The notes under the pieces: generated by a model
What the model saw: the letters and a program-made list of their open reading frames with translations, nothing else
Told to the model about the DNA's origin: nothing
Database searches by the model: none
Source: Streptomyces gilvus
GTDB taxonomy: Bacteria; Actinomycetota; Actinomycetes; Streptomycetales; Streptomycetaceae
Direction of reading: 5' to 3'
Assembly: GCF_022513565.1 (NCBI RefSeq)
Contig: NZ_JAKWBE010000007.1
Coordinates: 240,742-304,741 of the forward strand
Length of the DNA: 64,000 nt
Shown: positions 42,391-51,720 of the stretch, piece by piece
Layout of the letters: each line of letters opens with the position of its first letter
Numbering within the stretch: position 1 is the stretch's first letter
Position numbers and translations under genes: made by a program

Positions 42391-43026
42391 GTGACGAAGT
42401 GGACGAAGGACGGGGGGCCGGTCGGCCGGCCGGTTCCTGAGCCGGGGCTTTCCCCGTACCAGCAGGCTATGAGGAGAAGACTCCTCGCCGCCCCGGTGGT
42501 AGAGGCGCCCGCGCCCTGGCTGCGCGTGGCGTACGCCCCGGTCGGTGGCCTTCTCGGGATCGGCTTCGCCTCGCACCCCGACACCGGCCAGGACCTGGTG
42601 ATGGTTGTCTCGCACGACGGCCACGGGCTCTTCGACGCCGTCACGGGGGAGAAGATCGCGCGGGACCGTGACCCGGACGCCGAAGACGACAACCGTGACG
42701 CGGATCCCGCCGAGTGGTGTCGTGGGCTGGGACCCGTCGCCGGAAGCAGGGTCCGTATCGCAGGGCTCTTCGGCGGAGGACTGCACACCTCCGGCGGAGA
42801 CGGTTGGAAGCTCGAGGTCGTTGCCCCGGCCTGGCCGAACGAGCGGGTCCTGCTCTCACGCGACGGCGGTCTGCCGCACTCCGGTCCGCACGGGGAGCAC
42901 TGGTGGCACATCTTCCACTCCCACTACTCCGAACTCCGTGCCGCCGGATTCTCGCCCTCCGGGCAGACGATCGCAGTAGCGACGAGCAGCGATCTGTCCC
43001 TCTGGACTGCTGACCGCACCCGTTAG
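42391..43026 (+). CDS. Hypothetical protein
   Basis: A 211-residue soluble protein, with beta-rich segments (LRVAYAPVGGLLGIGFA, DLVMVVSHDGHGLFDAVTGE, VRIAGLFGGGLHT, GWKLEVVAPAWPNERVLLSRDGG). The C-terminal motif AGFSPSGQTIAVATSSDLSL resembles a beta-propeller blade, so it may be a small or incomplete propeller protein. No signal peptide, no active-site motif. GTG start. Codon use is like its neighbours. I do not recognise the family. Confidence 0.68.
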   Translation: MTKWTKDGGPVGRPVPEPGLSPYQQAMRRRLLAAPVVEAPAPWLRVAYAPVGGLLGIGFASHPDTGQDLVMVVSHDGHGLFDAVTGEKIARDRDPDAEDDNRDADPAEWCRGLGPVAGSRVRIAGLFGGGLHTSGGDGWKLEVVAPAWPNERVLLSRDGGLPHSGPHGEHWWHIFHSHYSELRAAGFSPSGQTIAVATSSDLSLWTADRTR

Positions 43027-43110
43027 CGGAAGGGGGGAAGCCGCTCCGGGTTGCCTGACGGAGCCGCCCGCCACAAATTCGGTTGCCGTCGCGGCCGTAC
43101 ATGCGGGCTA

Positions 43111-44226
43111 ATGCCACCCATGGCCGACATCGAGGGCTCGTACGACGAACTGTTCACCGCGGTCCCCAACGCGCTGGGCGCGCTGCTGGACGCCGGGGAC
43201 ACGGGCGGCTCGGTGGCCGTCTTCGTGGACGGTGAGCCGGTGGTGGACGTGTGGGGCGGGTTCGCCGACAAGGAGCGCACCGTGGCGTGGGGGCGGGACA
43301 CCCTCGTCGGCGTCTTCTCGGTGACCAAAACGATGACGGCGCTGTGCGCACTGGTCCTCGCGGACCGCGGCGAGCTGGACGTGGACGCGCCGGTGGCCCG
43401 GTACTGGCCGGAGTTCGCCGCGGCCGGCAAGGACGGCGTGCTGGTACGGCATCTGCTGTCGCACACCGCCGGGCTGCCCGACTGGGAGGGGCCGGTCGAG
43501 GAGATCTACGACTGGCCGGCCGCCACCGCGCGGCTCGCCGCGCAGGCTCCGCTGTGGGAGCCGGGCAGCGCGGCCGGCTACCACTCGCTCACCCAGGGGT
43601 TCCTGGTGGGGGAGGTGATCCGGCGGGTCAGCGGCCGGAGCGTCGGCGAGTTCTTCGCCGAGGAGATCGCCGGGCCGCTGGGCGCGGACTTCCACATCGG
43701 GCTCGGCCCCGAGCACGATCACCGCGTGGGCCCCGCCGTTCCGCCGCCGTCGCGGGACGAGGACTACGCCGCGAGCGCGCCGGGCGGGCCCGAGGTGCCC
43801 ACCGCGGCGACCGCGATCCGCCTCCGGGACGGCAACAGCCTGGCCTGGCGGCGGGCGCAGATCCCCGCGGCGAGCGGCTTCGGCAACGCCCGCTCGGTCG
43901 CCCGCGTCCAGTCGGTACTGGCCTGCGCGGGGACCGTGGACGGGGTGCGGGTGCTGTCGCCCGCGGGGTGCGAGCGCGCGGTGGCGGAGCAGTTCAGCGG
44001 CGACGACCTGCGCCTGGGCATGCCGATGCGGTGGGGCCTGGGGTACGGACTGTTCGGCGGCACCTACGGATGGGGCGGCTGGGGCGGCTCCCTCGTCATG
44101 ATCGACCCCGGGGCGCGGATGGTGGTCGCCTACGTGACCAACCAGATGCGTGAACCCGGGGACGACAACCGGGGGCTGGAGATCGTCATGTCCGCGTACG
44201 ACGGGGTGCAGGGGCTACGGGCCTGA
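43111..44226 (+). CDS. Beta-lactamase-fold serine hydrolase (class C-like esterase)
   Basis: A 371-residue enzyme of the beta-lactamase/EstB/DD-peptidase superfamily. The nucleophile motif SxxK is FSVTKTM; the Tyr motif is in the AGYHSLTQGFLVG region, and the third motif resembles GWGGWGGSLVMI. No signal peptide, so it is probably a cytoplasmic esterase rather than a penicillin-binding enzyme. Either of two close ATGs (MPPMADIEG) could be the start; neither has a strong ribosome site. Confidence 0.88.
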   Translation: MPPMADIEGSYDELFTAVPNALGALLDAGDTGGSVAVFVDGEPVVDVWGGFADKERTVAWGRDTLVGVFSVTKTMTALCALVLADRGELDVDAPVARYWPEFAAAGKDGVLVRHLLSHTAGLPDWEGPVEEIYDWPAATARLAAQAPLWEPGSAAGYHSLTQGFLVGEVIRRVSGRSVGEFFAEEIAGPLGADFHIGLGPEHDHRVGPAVPPPSRDEDYAASAPGGPEVPTAATAIRLRDGNSLAWRRAQIPAASGFGNARSVARVQSVLACAGTVDGVRVLSPAGCERAVAEQFSGDDLRLGMPMRWGLGYGLFGGTYGWGGWGGSLVMIDPGARMVVAYVTNQMREPGDDNRGLEIVMSAYDGVQGLRA

Positions 44227-44266
44227 GTCCACCGCAGCCGCACGCCGGCCTCACCACGGCGCCGCC

Positions 44267-44983
44267 TCACCACGGCACCGGCGTCCCGTCCCAGGAGAAG
44301 AACCGCCCCGTCGGCCCGTCGTCGGGCAGCAGCGCCAGGCGTACGGCTCCCTCGGCGCCCTCCGCCGGGTCGCCGCCCACGGCCTTCGCGCCCGGCACCA
44401 GGTCGGTGGCGCGCAGGCCGGGGGCGAGGGCGTTGACCTTGAAGCCCTCTTCGGCGAGTTCCTGGGCGTGGAGCAGGGTGAGGAGGTTGAGGGCGGACTT
44501 GGAGGCGCGGTAGGCGGCGGAGCCCGGACGGCCGGGAGTGAACTGGGGGTTGGACCGGGTGCTCCAGGTCAGTGAGGACGGGCCGCTGGAGACGTTGACG
44601 ATGCGCGGGTGCGCCGAGCGGCGCAGGGCCGGCAGAAGGGCGTTGGTCACCTCCAGGACGCCGATCACGTTCGTCTCGTACGCACGGCGGAACTCCTCCG
44701 CGCCGGACTCCGTCGGCGGGGCGAGGGAGGGGTTGATGCCCGCGTTGTTGACCAGGACGTCCAGGTGCTCCACGTGGGCGGCGGCCTTGGCGACGGAGTC
44801 GGGGTCGGTGACGTCGAGGACCAGCGGACGGGCCCGGTCGCCGATCTCCTCGACGGCCCGCCGGCCGCGCCCGGCGTCCCGCGCGCCCACGTACACGGTG
44901 AACCCCTCGGCCGCGAGCCGCCCCGCAATATGGCGGCCGATTCCCTTGTTGGCACCCGTGACGAGTGCGGTGCGATCGTTCAT
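44267..44983 (-). CDS. Short-chain dehydrogenase/reductase
   Basis: A 238-residue classical SDR: cofactor loop TGANKGIGRHIA, VYVGARDAGRGRRA after the second strand (suggesting NADP preference), NNAGINPSL, and the catalytic Ser and Tyr-x3-Lys in VNVSSGPSS and AAYRASKSALNLL. It acts on an unknown carbonyl or alcohol. Divergent from the HTH regulator with a 93-bp shared promoter region. Confidence 0.9.
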   Translation of the reverse strand: MNDRTALVTGANKGIGRHIAGRLAAEGFTVYVGARDAGRGRRAVEEIGDRARPLVLDVTDPDSVAKAAAHVEHLDVLVNNAGINPSLAPPTESGAEEFRRAYETNVIGVLEVTNALLPALRRSAHPRIVNVSSGPSSLTWSTRSNPQFTPGRPGSAAYRASKSALNLLTLLHAQELAEEGFKVNALAPGLRATDLVPGAKAVGGDPAEGAEGAVRLALLPDDGPTGRFFSWDGTPVPW

Positions 44984-45076
44984 GCCGACCACGGTCCTCC
45001 GGTGGGTACGGGTCTGCCAGGGACGACCCGTACCAGGCAGCGGGCGGGCCGGGGGTTCGCCGAAGGAGGTGGGCGG

Positions 45077-45889
45077 GTGCCGAGGCAGGAGTTGGCGCGG
45101 TTCCTGCGGGAGCGGCGCGCGGGTCTGCGGCCACGGGACGTGGGGCTGCCGGACGGCGTGCCGCGCCGCACGCCGGGGCTGCGGCGCGAGGAGCTGGCGG
45201 AGCTGGCCCATATGTCGGTCGACTACTACGTACGGCTCGAACAGGCCCGTGGGCCCCGGCCGTCGGCGCGGATCCTGGACGGGCTCGCGGGGGCGCTGCG
45301 GCTCAGTCCCGCCGAGCGCGACCACCTCTTCCGGCTGGCCGGGTCGGCGGCGCCGCCGGGTGCGGGTCCGGTGCGGAGCGTACGCCCGCATGTGGCGCGG
45401 ATGCTGGAGCGGCTGCCGGAGACGGCGGCGATCGTGACGGACGCGGCGTACGGGCTCGTCGCCTTCAATCCGCTGGCGCAGGCGGTGTTCGGCGGTGATC
45501 TCGGTCGCGGGACGACGAACCTGGCCCGGCGGCGCTTCCTGGGCGAGGGGCGGATGTACGACAGTTCCAGCGCCGAGGAGTTCGGGCCCATCGTGGTGGC
45601 ACGGCTGCGCAGGGCCGCCGACCGGTATCCGCACGATCCCGGGCTCGCCGCCCAGCTGGGTCAACTGCGGGCCGGCAGCGCGGAGTTCCGGGCGCTGTGG
45701 GAGGAGCGGCCGGTGCACGCGCCCGGTCACCGCACCAAGACCGTCGACCACCCGGCCGTGGGCCGCCTCCACCTCAACTGCGACGTCCTGCTCGTCCCCG
45801 AGGACGACCAGGAGGTCGTCCTGATCACAGCGGACCCGGGCTCCCCGTCGTCCCGCGCCCTGCGTCATCTGGCAGCCGGGCGCGGGTGA
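45077..45889 (+). CDS. Helix-turn-helix regulator with MmyB-like ligand domain
   Basis: A 270-residue XRE-family regulator: N-terminal HTH in LRERRAGLRPRDVGLPDG and TPGLRREELAELAHMSVDYY, then the MmyB-like C-terminal domain (RPHVARMLERLPETAAIVTD, AYGLVAFNPLAQAVFG, RTKTVDHPAVGRLHLNCDVL, DPGSPSSRALRHL). MmyB-like domains bind small fatty-acid-like ligands in this family. The GTG start follows GAAGGAGG. It is paired divergently with an SDR gene and probably controls it. Confidence 0.9.
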   Translation: MPRQELARFLRERRAGLRPRDVGLPDGVPRRTPGLRREELAELAHMSVDYYVRLEQARGPRPSARILDGLAGALRLSPAERDHLFRLAGSAAPPGAGPVRSVRPHVARMLERLPETAAIVTDAAYGLVAFNPLAQAVFGGDLGRGTTNLARRRFLGEGRMYDSSSAEEFGPIVVARLRRAADRYPHDPGLAAQLGQLRAGSAEFRALWEERPVHAPGHRTKTVDHPAVGRLHLNCDVLLVPEDDQEVVLITADPGSPSSRALRHLAAGRG

Positions 45890-45908
45890 GCCTGCCGTGG
45901 CGACCGGA

Positions 45909-45942
45909 GCGGCGGGAGCCCCGCGTGCAGGGCCCCCGCCGC
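45909..45942. terminator. Bidirectional terminator between convergent genes
   Basis: A 13-bp stem GCGGCGGGAGCCC/GGGCCCCCGCCGC with one mismatch and an 8-base loop lies between the HTH regulator and the convergent alcohol dehydrogenase. Confidence 0.7.
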
Positions 45943-45962
45943 CTCAGCCACGGCCCTCTGCG

Positions 45963-47003
45963 TCAGATCGTCGACGCGTCGATCACGAAGCGGAAGCGGA
46001 CGTCGCTGGAGAGGACCCGCTCGTACGCCTCGTTGATCTCGTCCGCGCGGATCAGCTCGATCTCTGCGCCGAAGCCGTGCTCGGCGCAGAAGTCCAGCAT
46101 CTCCTGGGTCTCCTGGATGCCGCCGATGCCGGACCCGGCGAGGGTCTTGCGGCCGCCGATCACCGAGAACAGGTTGAGCTTGACGGGCTCCTCGGGGGCG
46201 CCGACGTTCACGAAGGCGCCGTCCGTCTTGAGCAGGGACAGGAACGCGTCCAGGTTCAGCGGGGCCGAGACCGTGGAGAGGATCAGGTCGAACGTGCCCT
46301 GGAGGTCCTGGAAGGTCTGCTCGTCGCTGGTCGCGTAGTAATGGTCGGCGCCCAGCTTCAGGCCGTCGTCCTTCTTGCGCAGGGACTGCGAGAGCACCGT
46401 GACCTCGGCGCCCAGCGCGTGCGCGATCTTGACGCCCATGTGGCCGAGGCCGCCCATGCCGAGGATCGCGACCTTCTTACCGGGGCCCGCGTTCCAGTGG
46501 CGCAGGGGCGAGTACGTGGTGATGCCGGCGCACAGCAGCGGGGCGGCCACGTCCAGGGAGAGGCCGTCGGGGATGCGGACGACGTAGTTCTCGTCGACGA
46601 CGATCTTCTCGGAGTAGCCGCCGTAGGTGGGCTCGCCGTCCTTGCCGATCGCGTTGTACGTGCCCACGCCGCCCTTGAGGCAGTACTGCTCCAGGCCGGC
46701 CCGGCAGTTCTCGCACTCGCGGCAGGAGTCGACCAGGCAGCCGACGCCCACGCGGTCGCCGACCTTGTGCCGGGTGACGCCGGAGCCGACCGCGGAGACG
46801 ACGCCCGCGATCTCGTGACCGGGGACCATCGGGAAGATGGCCTCGCCCCAGCCCTCACGGGCCTGGTGGATGTCGGAGTGGCAGATACCGGCGAACTTGA
46901 TGTCGATCAGGACATCGAACTCACCGACCTCGCGGCGCTCGATGGTGGTGCGCTCCAGGGGAGCCTTCGCCGCGGGGGCGGCGTATGCGGCAACGGTGGT
47001 CAT
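45963..47003 (-). CDS. Zinc-dependent NAD(P) alcohol dehydrogenase (YahK/AdhC type)
   Basis: A 346-residue medium-chain dehydrogenase. Catalytic zinc ligands are Cys41 in GICHSDIHQ, His63 and Glu64 in VPGHEIAG; the structural zinc site is the four-Cys loop [15 protein letters not shown]. The cofactor loop is GMGGLGHMG. The whole matches NADP-dependent aldehyde reductases/cinnamyl-alcohol-type ADHs. It is divergent from a second HTH regulator, as the SDR above is. Confidence 0.93.
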   Translation of the reverse strand: MTTVAAYAAPAAKAPLERTTIERREVGEFDVLIDIKFAGICHSDIHQAREGWGEAIFPMVPGHEIAGVVSAVGSGVTRHKVGDRVGVGCLVDSCRECENCRAGLEQYCLKGGVGTYNAIGKDGEPTYGGYSEKIVVDENYVVRIPDGLSLDVAAPLLCAGITTYSPLRHWNAGPGKKVAILGMGGLGHMGVKIAHALGAEVTVLSQSLRKKDDGLKLGADHYYATSDEQTFQDLQGTFDLILSTVSAPLNLDAFLSLLKTDGAFVNVGAPEEPVKLNLFSVIGGRKTLAGSGIGGIQETQEMLDFCAEHGFGAEIELIRADEINEAYERVLSSDVRFRFVIDASTI

Positions 47004-47181
47004 GCCGGGGATTCTCCTAAGCGAAGTTCGCGCCCGGCTGCCTTCTGTCGTTCCGTCCGGGCACGGTGATCAGCATGCCCCGTCCCGGCCGGTCCACCCA
47101 GGCCACACTTCTGCGTACGTCCGGTGGTCCTACCACTGGCGGGGTCAGGCTGCTGGGCGTACGACCGTGAATACTTGCCGT

Positions 47182-48099
47182 ATGGACGAACAGCCCGAGG
47201 CCGTACAGGGGGCCGGCGGCGCCCTGGACCGGCGTGCCGAGCTCAGCGAGTTCCTGCGCACCCGGAGGGCCCGGCTGAAGCCGGAGGACGTGGGACTGCC
47301 AGACTTCGGCCGGCACCGGCGGGTGCCGGGGCTCAGGCGTGAGGAGCTGGCACAGCTCGCCGGGGTCTCCGTGGCGTACTACACCCGGCTCGAGCAGGGC
47401 AACGGGCGGAACGTGTCGGCGGAGGTGCTGGACTCGATCGCGCGGGCGCTGCGGCTGAGCGACGCCGAGCACAACCACCTCACGCACCTGGCCAAGCCGA
47501 AGCAGCACAAGAAGAAGCCCGCGGCCCGGACCGAACAGGTGCGCAGCGCGCTGCGGCAGCTGCTGGACACGATGGACGGGGTGCCGGCGTACGTCTCGGG
47601 GCGGCGCGGGGACATCCTCGCCTGGAACCGGATGGCCGCGGCCGTCTTCGGCGACTGGGGGGAGCTGCCGGCCCAGCAGCGGAACTGGGCGCGGCTGGTG
47701 TTCCTGACGCCCGAGTACCGCGATCTGTTCGTGGAGTGGGAGCAGAAGGCGAGCGACATCGTCAGCTTCCTGCGCATGGAGGCGGGCTGCTACCCCGACG
47801 ACCCGCGGCTGTCCGCGCTGGTGGGCGAACTCTCCGTGAAGAGCGAGGAGTTCCGGCGGCTGTGGGCCACGCACGACGTCCGGGAGAAGAGTTACGGCGT
47901 CAAGCGGCTGCGGCATCCGCTGGTGGGCGATCTGACGCTCAACTACGAGTCCTTCCGGCTGGCCGACGACGACGGGCAGGCGATGACGACGTACCACGCG
48001 GAACCGGGCTCCCCCTCGGCCGAGGCCCTGCGGCTGCTGGCCAGTTGGGGCGCGGACGCGACCCGCGCGGGCCGGGTCAGCCCCGATACGGCGGCATGA
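47182..48099 (+). CDS. Helix-turn-helix regulator with MmyB-like domain, second copy
   Basis: A 305-residue relative of the regulator 2 kb upstream: LRTRRARLKPEDVGLPDFGR, VPGLRREELAQLAGVSVAYY for the HTH, then an MmyB-like domain (VRSALRQLLDTMDGVPAYVS, DILAWNRMAAAVFGDW, YGVKRLRHPLVGDLTLNYES, AEPGSPSAEALRLLASW). ATG start without a strong ribosome site. It is divergent from the alcohol dehydrogenase and probably controls it. The paired design repeats that of the SDR module. Confidence 0.9.
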   Translation: MDEQPEAVQGAGGALDRRAELSEFLRTRRARLKPEDVGLPDFGRHRRVPGLRREELAQLAGVSVAYYTRLEQGNGRNVSAEVLDSIARALRLSDAEHNHLTHLAKPKQHKKKPAARTEQVRSALRQLLDTMDGVPAYVSGRRGDILAWNRMAAAVFGDWGELPAQQRNWARLVFLTPEYRDLFVEWEQKASDIVSFLRMEAGCYPDDPRLSALVGELSVKSEEFRRLWATHDVREKSYGVKRLRHPLVGDLTLNYESFRLADDDGQAMTTYHAEPGSPSAEALRLLASWGADATRAGRVSPDTAA

Positions 48100-48124
48100 C
48101 CCCCACCCCCACGATGCAGGCGCG

Positions 48125-48167
48125 GCGAGAGCCCCGCCGGAGGCTGCACCTCCGGCGGGGCTCTCGC
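48125..48167. terminator. Very strong bidirectional terminator
   Basis: A perfect 19-bp stem GCGAGAGCCCCGCCGGAGG with a 5-base loop, between the HTH regulator and the convergent subtilase gene. Confidence 0.9.
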
Positions 48168-48214
48168 TGACGGCTCACGCGCCCGTCGAGCGACTCACTC
48201 GCCTCGCGAACGGC

Positions 48215-51200
48215 TCACTTGCCGTAGTACGCGTTGTAGATCGAGATCGTCGACTTGTTGTTCTTCTTGTCGGTGATCTTGGCGTGGAACGAGATGGCCT
48301 GGCCCTTCGCCGGGTTCTTCACGGTGATCTTGCCGTGGACCACCTTGACCTGCTTCCAGGTCTGGCCGTAGTCGTACGACACGTACACCGTCAGGGACTT
48401 GAGGTTGCTGCCCTTGGCCGCGCCCTCGACGGTGACCGGGACGGAGACCGTCCTGCCGGCCGGCACCCGGTTGTCGAGGCCGGTCGTGGCGTTGAAGCGG
48501 ACCGTGGACGCCGGCAGCGTGGCCACCGTGCCGGCGGCCGGCTTCTTGGAGCGGAACGTCCAGCTGGCGTCGATGCGGGTGGAGGCCGCGGCGACGTGGA
48601 CGCTGCGCTTGACCGAGGTCGTCAGCCGGTACTCGGCGTCACCGGAGGGGACCTTGAACTCCTTCTGGCCGAACAGCGGGTCGTCGTTGGAGCCGACCTT
48701 GGTGCCGTTGCGGTAGAGGGTCGTGGTGACCCCGGTGAAGTCCGAGGAGCCCGCGTGGCCCGCGCCGTCGGAGAACAGCGGGATGTAGCCGTAGATGCTG
48801 TTGCCGTCGCGGAAGACGCCGTAGTAGGTGTTCAGGTGCGGGCCGAAGACCGCCGTGTTGAAGGTCTTCGTGTACTTCTGGCCCGCCTTGAACGTCTGCG
48901 CGTCACCCAGCGTGTAGTACGCCTCCGGGATCGGGAAGCCGTCCTGGTCGTGGCCCTTGAACTGCGAGAAGTCCCATGACCACTGGATCTTGTCGGACGT
49001 CGACAGGTACAGCGTGCGGGCGCCGGGCAGCTTCTGCTCGATGCCGTTGAAGATGACGACGTCGTCGGGGAACTCGCCCAGCGGCATCAGCGCACCGGTC
49101 TTGCCGACGGCGCCCGAACCGAGGTTGTTGCGCACCGTGGCGAGCTCGCTCGCCTTGAAGTGGCGGACCTTGTCGCCCTGGATCTTCTTGACGTTCGCGG
49201 TGGTCGCCACGTCGTACTCGGCGTCCGTGCCCTTGGCCCACTGGCCGTTCCAGGTCTGGTGCAGGCCCGTGACGTCGCCGCCCAGCGGCGCCATGCGCAG
49301 GTCGGCGAAGGACTGCAGACCGAGTCCGATGCCGATGCCCGCCGGGTCGTAGCTGTACCCGATCATGGCGAGCTGCGGTTTGGCCTGGGCGTCCGGCACG
49401 GTGATGTCGGCCGCCTTGGTCGTGCGGGCGTCGATGGTCACCGTGGTGTTCTTGGTGACGGACAGCTTCGGCTGGACCAGCCAGTCGACGCCGCCCTGGA
49501 AGTTCACCAGGTCCTTGGCGATCCAGGCGTCCAGCAGGTAGTTGCCCTTGGGCAGGCGCATGGTCGTGGTGCCGGTGTCCGAGAGGGTCACCTGGTAGCC
49601 ACGGCCCTCGGCCAGTCCCGAGTAGCCGAGCAGGGCGGTGTTGTAGTTGCCGGTCGGCTGGCCGTCCCGGTCGATGTGCTTGATCGTGACGTCGTACGAC
49701 TCGACCTCACGCTGCACGGCCGCGGCCGTACGGACCGTCTGGCCGCCGCCCGTCGCCGTCACGTACGCGGAGTACGCGCCGTCGAGCGTGCCGCCGAGCT
49801 TGGTGTTGACGGTCAGGTCGACGGAGGCCTTGCCGCCCGCCGGGACGGTCACCTTGGTCGCGGCCAGCTTGAAGAAGCCGGCCGGAGCGGCCTGGCCCTT
49901 GGGGTTGGTCGCGGCGGCCGCCAGGTTCAGCGTGACGTCCTTGGTGCCGAGGTTGCGGTAGGTCACCTGCTTGGTGACCGGCTTGTCGTCGGTGTGCGGC
50001 CACTGCTGCACCCCGAAGCTCACCGACACCGGGTCGGCGATCACGGTCTGCTGGATGGCCTTGTCGACGGCGATACGGCCCGAACCCTGCTGGAACGGCG
50101 TGTACTTGCCGCCCTTCGCGGAGCCCGTCAGGGCGCCCTTGAGCTCGGAGAACTTCCAGTCCGGGTGCTCCTGCTTCAGGATCGCCGCGGCGCCCGCGAC
50201 ATGCGGGGTCGCCATCGACGTGCCGGAGATGGTCAGGTAGCCGGGCGGGTTCTCGCCGACCTCCTGGTCGATGACGCTGCCCGGGGCCGCGGCGGCCGTG
50301 ATGTCCACGCCGGGGGCGGTGACGTCGGGCTTGATGGTGCCGTCGACCGTCGGACCGGTGGAGGAGAAGTCGGCCAGCTTGTCCTTGTCGTCGACGGCGC
50401 CGACGGTGAGGGCGTCCTCGGCGCTGCCGGGCGAACCGATCGACTCCGGGCCGTCGTTGCCCGCGGCGATCGCGAAGAGGATGCCCTTCTCCTCGGACAG
50501 CTTGTTGACCTCGGCCTCGAGCGGGTCGATACCGGGGGTGTCCTGGCCGCCCAGGCTCAGGTTGACGATGTCGGCGCCCTGCTCGGCCGCCCACTCCATG
50601 CCGGCGAGGATGCCCGAGTCGTCACCGGAGCCGGTGTCGTCCAGGACCTTGCCGTTGAGGATCTTGGCGCCGGGCGCCACGCCCTTGTACTTGCCGTGGG
50701 ACTTGGCGCCGGTGCCCGCGGCGATGGACGCGACGTGCGTGCCGTGGCCGAAGTGGTCGTCGGCGTCGGCCGCGGTGGAGAAGTTCTTGGCGGCGATCAC
50801 CTGGGTCTTGAGGTCCGGGTGGTCGGCGTCGACACCGGTGTCCAGGACGGCGATCTTGACGCCCTTGCCGGTGTAGCCCTTGGCCCAGGCGGTGGGTGCG
50901 CCGATCTGCGGCACGGACTTGTCGAGGCTGGCCTTGCGGGTGCCGTCGAGCCAGACGTGCGCGATGCCGGAGGCCGTACGGTCGCCGTTGGTGACGGCGT
51001 CCCACAGCTCGGGCGTCTCCTTGACCGGGGTCTGCACGGCGTCCGCGTTGAGGGCCTTCAGGGTCCGGCGCAGGGTGCCCGCGTCACGGACGTCGGCCTT
51101 GGCCGTCCTCGCCGCGCCCTGGTAGCCGACGATGACCTTCAGGCCCTTGGCCTGGGACTTGCGGGTGGCGGACTTGTTGAGCTCGGTGATGTCGAACAGC

Positions 51201-51523
51201 CGCTGGTCGAGTTTGCCGGTGGCGACCAGCCGGGCCGCGTCGGCCGGGACGACGAGCGTGTGCCCGTCGGCCTTGCGGAACTGCACGGGTATGTGTTCGC
51301 GCCCCTTGGCCCGCTCCAGGCCGACGACGCGCCCCTTGGCGTCGACGACGACCCGGTCGCCGGTGATCAGGGTGATGCGGTGCTGGGACGCGAGTGAGGA
51401 CTTCGAGGCCGCGCTCGGATGCTCGGCCCTGGCCTGCGCCGGGCTGGTCATACCCGCCGCGAGGGCCACGGCGGCCGCCGTCGCCACGGTGGCCGCGCAT
51501 GCTCTCTTCACTTGTCTGCGCAA
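48215..51523 (-). CDS. Secreted S8 subtilisin-family serine peptidase, large form
   Basis: An 1102-residue exported protease with signal peptide (about 1-32), propeptide (about 35-200), catalytic domain (about 205-490) and a long beta-rich C-terminal part. The triad is Asp228 in AVLDTGVDADH, His260 in FGHGTHVAS and Ser436 in SGTSMATPHVAG; the oxyanion Asn355 is in IAAGNDGP. Such enzymes digest proteins in the growth medium or process wall proteins in streptomycetes. The start is uncertain: a TTG (used here) lies very close behind GGGGGAG, while a GTG four codons on (VKRACAATV) has longer spacing. Confidence 0.93.
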   Translation of the reverse strand: MRRQVKRACAATVATAAAVALAAGMTSPAQARAEHPSAASKSSLASQHRITLITGDRVVVDAKGRVVGLERAKGREHIPVQFRKADGHTLVVPADAARLVATGKLDQRLFDITELNKSATRKSQAKGLKVIVGYQGAARTAKADVRDAGTLRRTLKALNADAVQTPVKETPELWDAVTNGDRTASGIAHVWLDGTRKASLDKSVPQIGAPTAWAKGYTGKGVKIAVLDTGVDADHPDLKTQVIAAKNFSTAADADDHFGHGTHVASIAAGTGAKSHGKYKGVAPGAKILNGKVLDDTGSGDDSGILAGMEWAAEQGADIVNLSLGGQDTPGIDPLEAEVNKLSEEKGILFAIAAGNDGPESIGSPGSAEDALTVGAVDDKDKLADFSSTGPTVDGTIKPDVTAPGVDITAAAAPGSVIDQEVGENPPGYLTISGTSMATPHVAGAAAILKQEHPDWKFSELKGALTGSAKGGKYTPFQQGSGRIAVDKAIQQTVIADPVSVSFGVQQWPHTDDKPVTKQVTYRNLGTKDVTLNLAAAATNPKGQAAPAGFFKLAATKVTVPAGGKASVDLTVNTKLGGTLDGAYSAYVTATGGGQTVRTAAAVQREVESYDVTIKHIDRDGQPTGNYNTALLGYSGLAEGRGYQVTLSDTGTTTMRLPKGNYLLDAWIAKDLVNFQGGVDWLVQPKLSVTKNTTVTIDARTTKAADITVPDAQAKPQLAMIGYSYDPAGIGIGLGLQSFADLRMAPLGGDVTGLHQTWNGQWAKGTDAEYDVATTANVKKIQGDKVRHFKASELATVRNNLGSGAVGKTGALMPLGEFPDDVVIFNGIEQKLPGARTLYLSTSDKIQWSWDFSQFKGHDQDGFPIPEAYYTLGDAQTFKAGQKYTKTFNTAVFGPHLNTYYGVFRDGNSIYGYIPLFSDGAGHAGSSDFTGVTTTLYRNGTKVGSNDDPLFGQKEFKVPSGDAEYRLTTSVKRSVHVAAASTRIDASWTFRSKKPAAGTVATLPASTVRFNATTGLDNRVPAGRTVSVPVTVEGAAKGSNLKSLTVYVSYDYGQTWKQVKVVHGKITVKNPAKGQAISFHAKITDKKNNKSTISIYNAYYGK

Positions 51524-51600
51524 GTCTCCCCCTGGAGATGAAGTACCGGGCGAATTCCCCGTTCACCCGGCCGGGGGAACTACCGCACACACGCACGGAC

Positions 51601-51629
51601 CCCCCGGGATACGCAGTATGCCGGGGGGT
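51601..51629 (-). terminator. Hairpin between the ABC transporter and subtilase genes
   Basis: An 8-bp stem CCCCCCGG/CCGGGGGG with a 13-base loop lies about 90 bases beyond the ATPase stop; it can end the ABC operon before the subtilase promoter. Confidence 0.55.
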
Positions 51630-51720
51630 GATCAGCGAGCTCAAGAGATGAGAGAAGGGTAAGAGGAGCGGCCCGCCCACTGTTACGCGCCCGAGGGAAA
51701 GCCGTTACCGTTCCGTCGAG

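Noticed and set aside
49160..51397. 745-codon frame antisense to the subtilase
   Set aside because: Shadow: Val/Gly/Arg-rich, no motifs, while the minus strand has a full catalytic triad.
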